This document shows positions 61,948 to 64,000 of a stretch of DNA of 64,000 nucleotides, in pieces. Under the pieces are notes generated by a model. The model was not told the origin of the DNA. It did no database searches and worked only from the letters and a program-made list of their open reading frames with translations. Origin of the DNA: TOLSYN sp963849065 (lineage in GTDB: Bacteria > Acidobacteriota > Terriglobia > Terriglobales > Acidobacteriaceae); assembly GCA_963849065.1 (NCBI GenBank), contig CAWKFM010000001.1:1-64000 (forward strand), given 5' to 3'. The position numbers were made by a program, and so were the translations under genes. How positions within the stretch are numbered: position 1 is the first letter of the stretch; the number at the start of each line of letters is the position of its first letter.

Positions 61948-63789
61948 TTACTCGCCTGAACCGCGCTTCCAGTCCAGCAGTTCGCCGATCGTCGAGGTAC
62001 CCGGTGAAGATTGCGGCTGCTTGTAAGCTTCCACCTCGGTGCGAGTGGCTTCCTCGCCCACGGCGCGAATGCTCAAGCCGACCTTTTTCTCCTCCGCGTT
62101 CATCTTGATGATCTTGAACTCGAACTCCTGGCCCGGCTCCATCATGATCTGCTGGCTGTTGGCGTCCAGAGCCTCCGAGTTGTGGCAGAGACCCTCCACC
62201 CCATCGGCAAGCTCAACGAAAGCGCCGAAGCTGGCCAGACGCAGGATCTTGCCCTTCAGCACATCGCCCACGCGATGCGCTTCGAAGAAGCTCTCCCAGA
62301 CGTCGGGCTGCAACTGTTTCACGCCCAGCGACAGGCGGCGGTTGTCCGGCTCAATGGCCAGCACAATGGCGCGTACCTTGTCGCCCTTCTTCAGAACCTC
62401 GGAAGGATGCTTGACCCGCTTGGTCCAGCTCAGGTTGCTGACGTGCACCAGGCCGTCGATGCCGTCTTCGATCTCGATGAAGGCACCGAAGTCGGTCAGA
62501 TTGCGGACCTTGCCTTCCACCGTCGAGCCCACCGGGAACTTCTCGTGCAGGCTTTCCCACGGGTTCAGCTCCAGCTGCTTCAGGCCCAGCGAAATGCGCC
62601 GCTCCTGCGGGTTCACGTTCAGCACCACGGCTTCCACCTGGTCGCCCACGTTCACCAGCTTCGAGGGATGCTTCATGCGCTTGGACCAGGTCATCTCGCT
62701 GACATGGACCAGGCCTTCGATGCCCTGTTCCAGCTCCACGAACGCACCGTAGTCGGTCACGCTGATCACGCGGCCATGCACGCGCGCCCCAATCGGGTAG
62801 CGCTCGCTGGCATCCAGCCACGGGTCGGGCGTCAGCTGCTTAAAGCCCAGCGAAACCCGCTGCTTGTCGCGATCGAACTTCAAAACCTTTACCTGGATCT
62901 GGTCGCCCACATTCACCAGGTCGCGGGGATGCGTCAGCCGTCCCCAGCTCATGTCGGTGATGTGCAGCAGGCCGTCGATGCCGCCCAGGTCAACGAAGGC
63001 GCCGTAATCGGTCAGGTTCTTCACCGTGCCGGTCAGCACCGCGTTCTCTTCCAGATGGCCCATCGTCACGTCGCGCTTGGCAGTCACCTCTTCGTCGAGG
63101 ATCTGCTTGCGGCTGACCACGATGTTGCCGCGCTTCTTGTTCACTTTGATGATGCGGACTTCGAGATCCTGGCCCTTCAGCGCGTCCAGGTTGCGTACCG
63201 GGCGAACGTCCACCTGGGAGCCAGGCAGAAACGCGCGCGCGCCGAGAATATCCACTGTTAGACCGCCCTTGATGCGGTCGATGACCCGAGCCTTGACGGA
63301 AGCTTTGTCGTTGTGAGCTTTTTCGATCTCGTCCCACACGTGCAGACGCTGGGCCTTCTGGTAGGAGAGGTTTACATAACCCTCTTCGGTGTGGCCCTTT
63401 TCCACCATGACATCGATGGCGTCGCCCGGTTGGAACTTCACGTTCCCGTCGTGGTCCTTGGCTTCTTCCAGGGGCACAACGCCCTCGGACTTCAGCCCGA
63501 TGTCCACTACCAGGTAGTTGCTGTTAATGCTAACCACCGTGCCCTTAAGGACCCGGTCTTCGTTAGCTGCGAGTTCGGCCTGCTCCTGCTCGAACGACTC
63601 CAGTGCTGCTGCGAAATCTTCCGTCATGTTTTCGTTTTGTCGGTTGCGGGAGATGCCCTCGGCAGGCTTCTCCAACACAGTTTTTGAGATTGGGCTTTGC
63701 TGCTCGGCTGGCTGATTGTCCGTCGGCATACCGGTGTCGCGAGGTTGCTCAAAACCTGGAGTGTCGTCGCGTGTATCGTTAAATGCCAT
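61948..63789 (-). CDS. rpsA: 30S ribosomal protein S1
   Basis: 613 residues from the ATG at 63789. After an acidic N-terminal tail of about 70 residues come six S1 (OB-fold) repeats, first starting at VLKGTVVSINSNYLVVDIGLKSEGVVPLEEAK and others recognisable by GAFV(D/E)L or GAFIEIEDGIDGLVHVSNLSW. It binds mRNA and helps load it on the 30S subunit. The protein is slightly longer than E. coli S1 (557) because of the N-terminal tail. An upstream in-frame ATG (63822) is less likely. It is monocistronic, from a clear promoter. Confidence 0.96.
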   Translation of the reverse strand: MAFNDTRDDTPGFEQPRDTGMPTDNQPAEQQSPISKTVLEKPAEGISRNRQNENMTEDFAAALESFEQEQAELAANEDRVLKGTVVSINSNYLVVDIGLKSEGVVPLEEAKDHDGNVKFQPGDAIDVMVEKGHTEEGYVNLSYQKAQRLHVWDEIEKAHNDKASVKARVIDRIKGGLTVDILGARAFLPGSQVDVRPVRNLDALKGQDLEVRIIKVNKKRGNIVVSRKQILDEEVTAKRDVTMGHLEENAVLTGTVKNLTDYGAFVDLGGIDGLLHITDMSWGRLTHPRDLVNVGDQIQVKVLKFDRDKQRVSLGFKQLTPDPWLDASERYPIGARVHGRVISVTDYGAFVELEQGIEGLVHVSEMTWSKRMKHPSKLVNVGDQVEAVVLNVNPQERRISLGLKQLELNPWESLHEKFPVGSTVEGKVRNLTDFGAFIEIEDGIDGLVHVSNLSWTKRVKHPSEVLKKGDKVRAIVLAIEPDNRRLSLGVKQLQPDVWESFFEAHRVGDVLKGKILRLASFGAFVELADGVEGLCHNSEALDANSQQIMMEPGQEFEFKIIKMNAEEKKVGLSIRAVGEEATRTEVEAYKQPQSSPGTSTIGELLDWKRGSGE

Positions 63790-63947
63790 CTGATTTACGT
63801 TTGCCCCTGCGTGAGTGAGCACGGCGGGGACAGCTGAAAATGTGCGGACTGCTGGCTTTCTCGATTGATATGGAACCTGCTTGCACAGGCTTAAACAACC
63901 AGCGGCCGGATCTCCCTGTCAATTGCCCGAACAAGGAGACTGCTCAA

Positions 63948-63976
63948 ACTATAGCAATGCCAAACAAGGGAGTCAA
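63948..63976 (-). promoter_or_regulatory. Promoter of rpsA
   Basis: On the minus strand TTGACT and TATAGT are separated by 17 bases, the best sigma-70-like pair in the window. Transcription would start near 63940, giving a leader of about 150 nt, the usual length for S1 autoregulation. Confidence 0.75.
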
Positions 63977-64000
63977 ACCTGCAGCCGTCACATTTGTCAA

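Overview
The window is a chromosomal stretch from a high-GC Gram-negative bacterium, most likely an Acidobacteriota of the Terriglobia/Acidobacteriaceae type. The inference rests on gene content and protein style: an OprB-like porin, a tannase-family esterase, a glycine-zipper YflT-like protein, a two-domain ThyX, and an RpoB with an unusual zinc-ribbon insert. No database search was possible.

Layout. (1) 1-1631: 3' part of a 23S rRNA gene, the 5S rRNA and a clean intrinsic terminator. (2) 1705-5132: an insertion sequence with 15-bp terminal inverted repeats and a perfect 9-bp target duplication. Its transposase gene is itself interrupted by a group II intron encoding a reverse transcriptase/maturase. 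The IS sits at the very end of a PH-domain membrane protein gene and supplies a new stop codon to it. (3) 5112-23000: mostly housekeeping genes: hemL, an OprB-like porin, a secreted tannase-like esterase, mfd, a YflT-like protein, galU, a holin-like membrane protein, fabG-thiE, a cation/proton antiporter, a DUF2071 protein and a long thyX. (4) 23000-40060: recA, a 3-methyladenine glycosylase, a four-repeat membrane protein, birA, a DUF937-like protein and acnA. A minus-strand block follows with a secreted HExxH protein, a redoxin, an OppD-like ATPase, a TlpA-like thioredoxin, a rhodanese and a CoA-disulfide-reductase/rhodanese fusion. (5) 40383-56850: the translation/transcription supercluster tRNA-Thr, tRNA-Tyr, tRNA-Gly, tRNA-Thr, tuf, rpmG, tRNA-Trp, secE, nusG, rplK, rplA, rplJ, rplL, rpoB, rpoC. 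The tRNA order matches the Escherichia coli thrU-tyrU-glyT-thrT-tufB locus. (6) 57053-63976: a YihY-like membrane protein overlapping pyk and a small ABM-like protein, a rhomboid protease, a LysW-like carrier protein, a secreted carboxypeptidase-regulatory-like protein, and rpsA with a near-consensus promoter.

Most striking are the nested intron-in-IS with base-level boundaries, the double zinc-ribbon insertion in RpoB, a family of hairpin repeats with 7-nt loops (one copy inside the birA frame), and the 850-bp rplL-rpoB leader with attenuator-like hairpins and adjacent perfect palindromes. The genes otherwise look like an ordinary core genome. No CRISPR array, prophage or defence island was seen.
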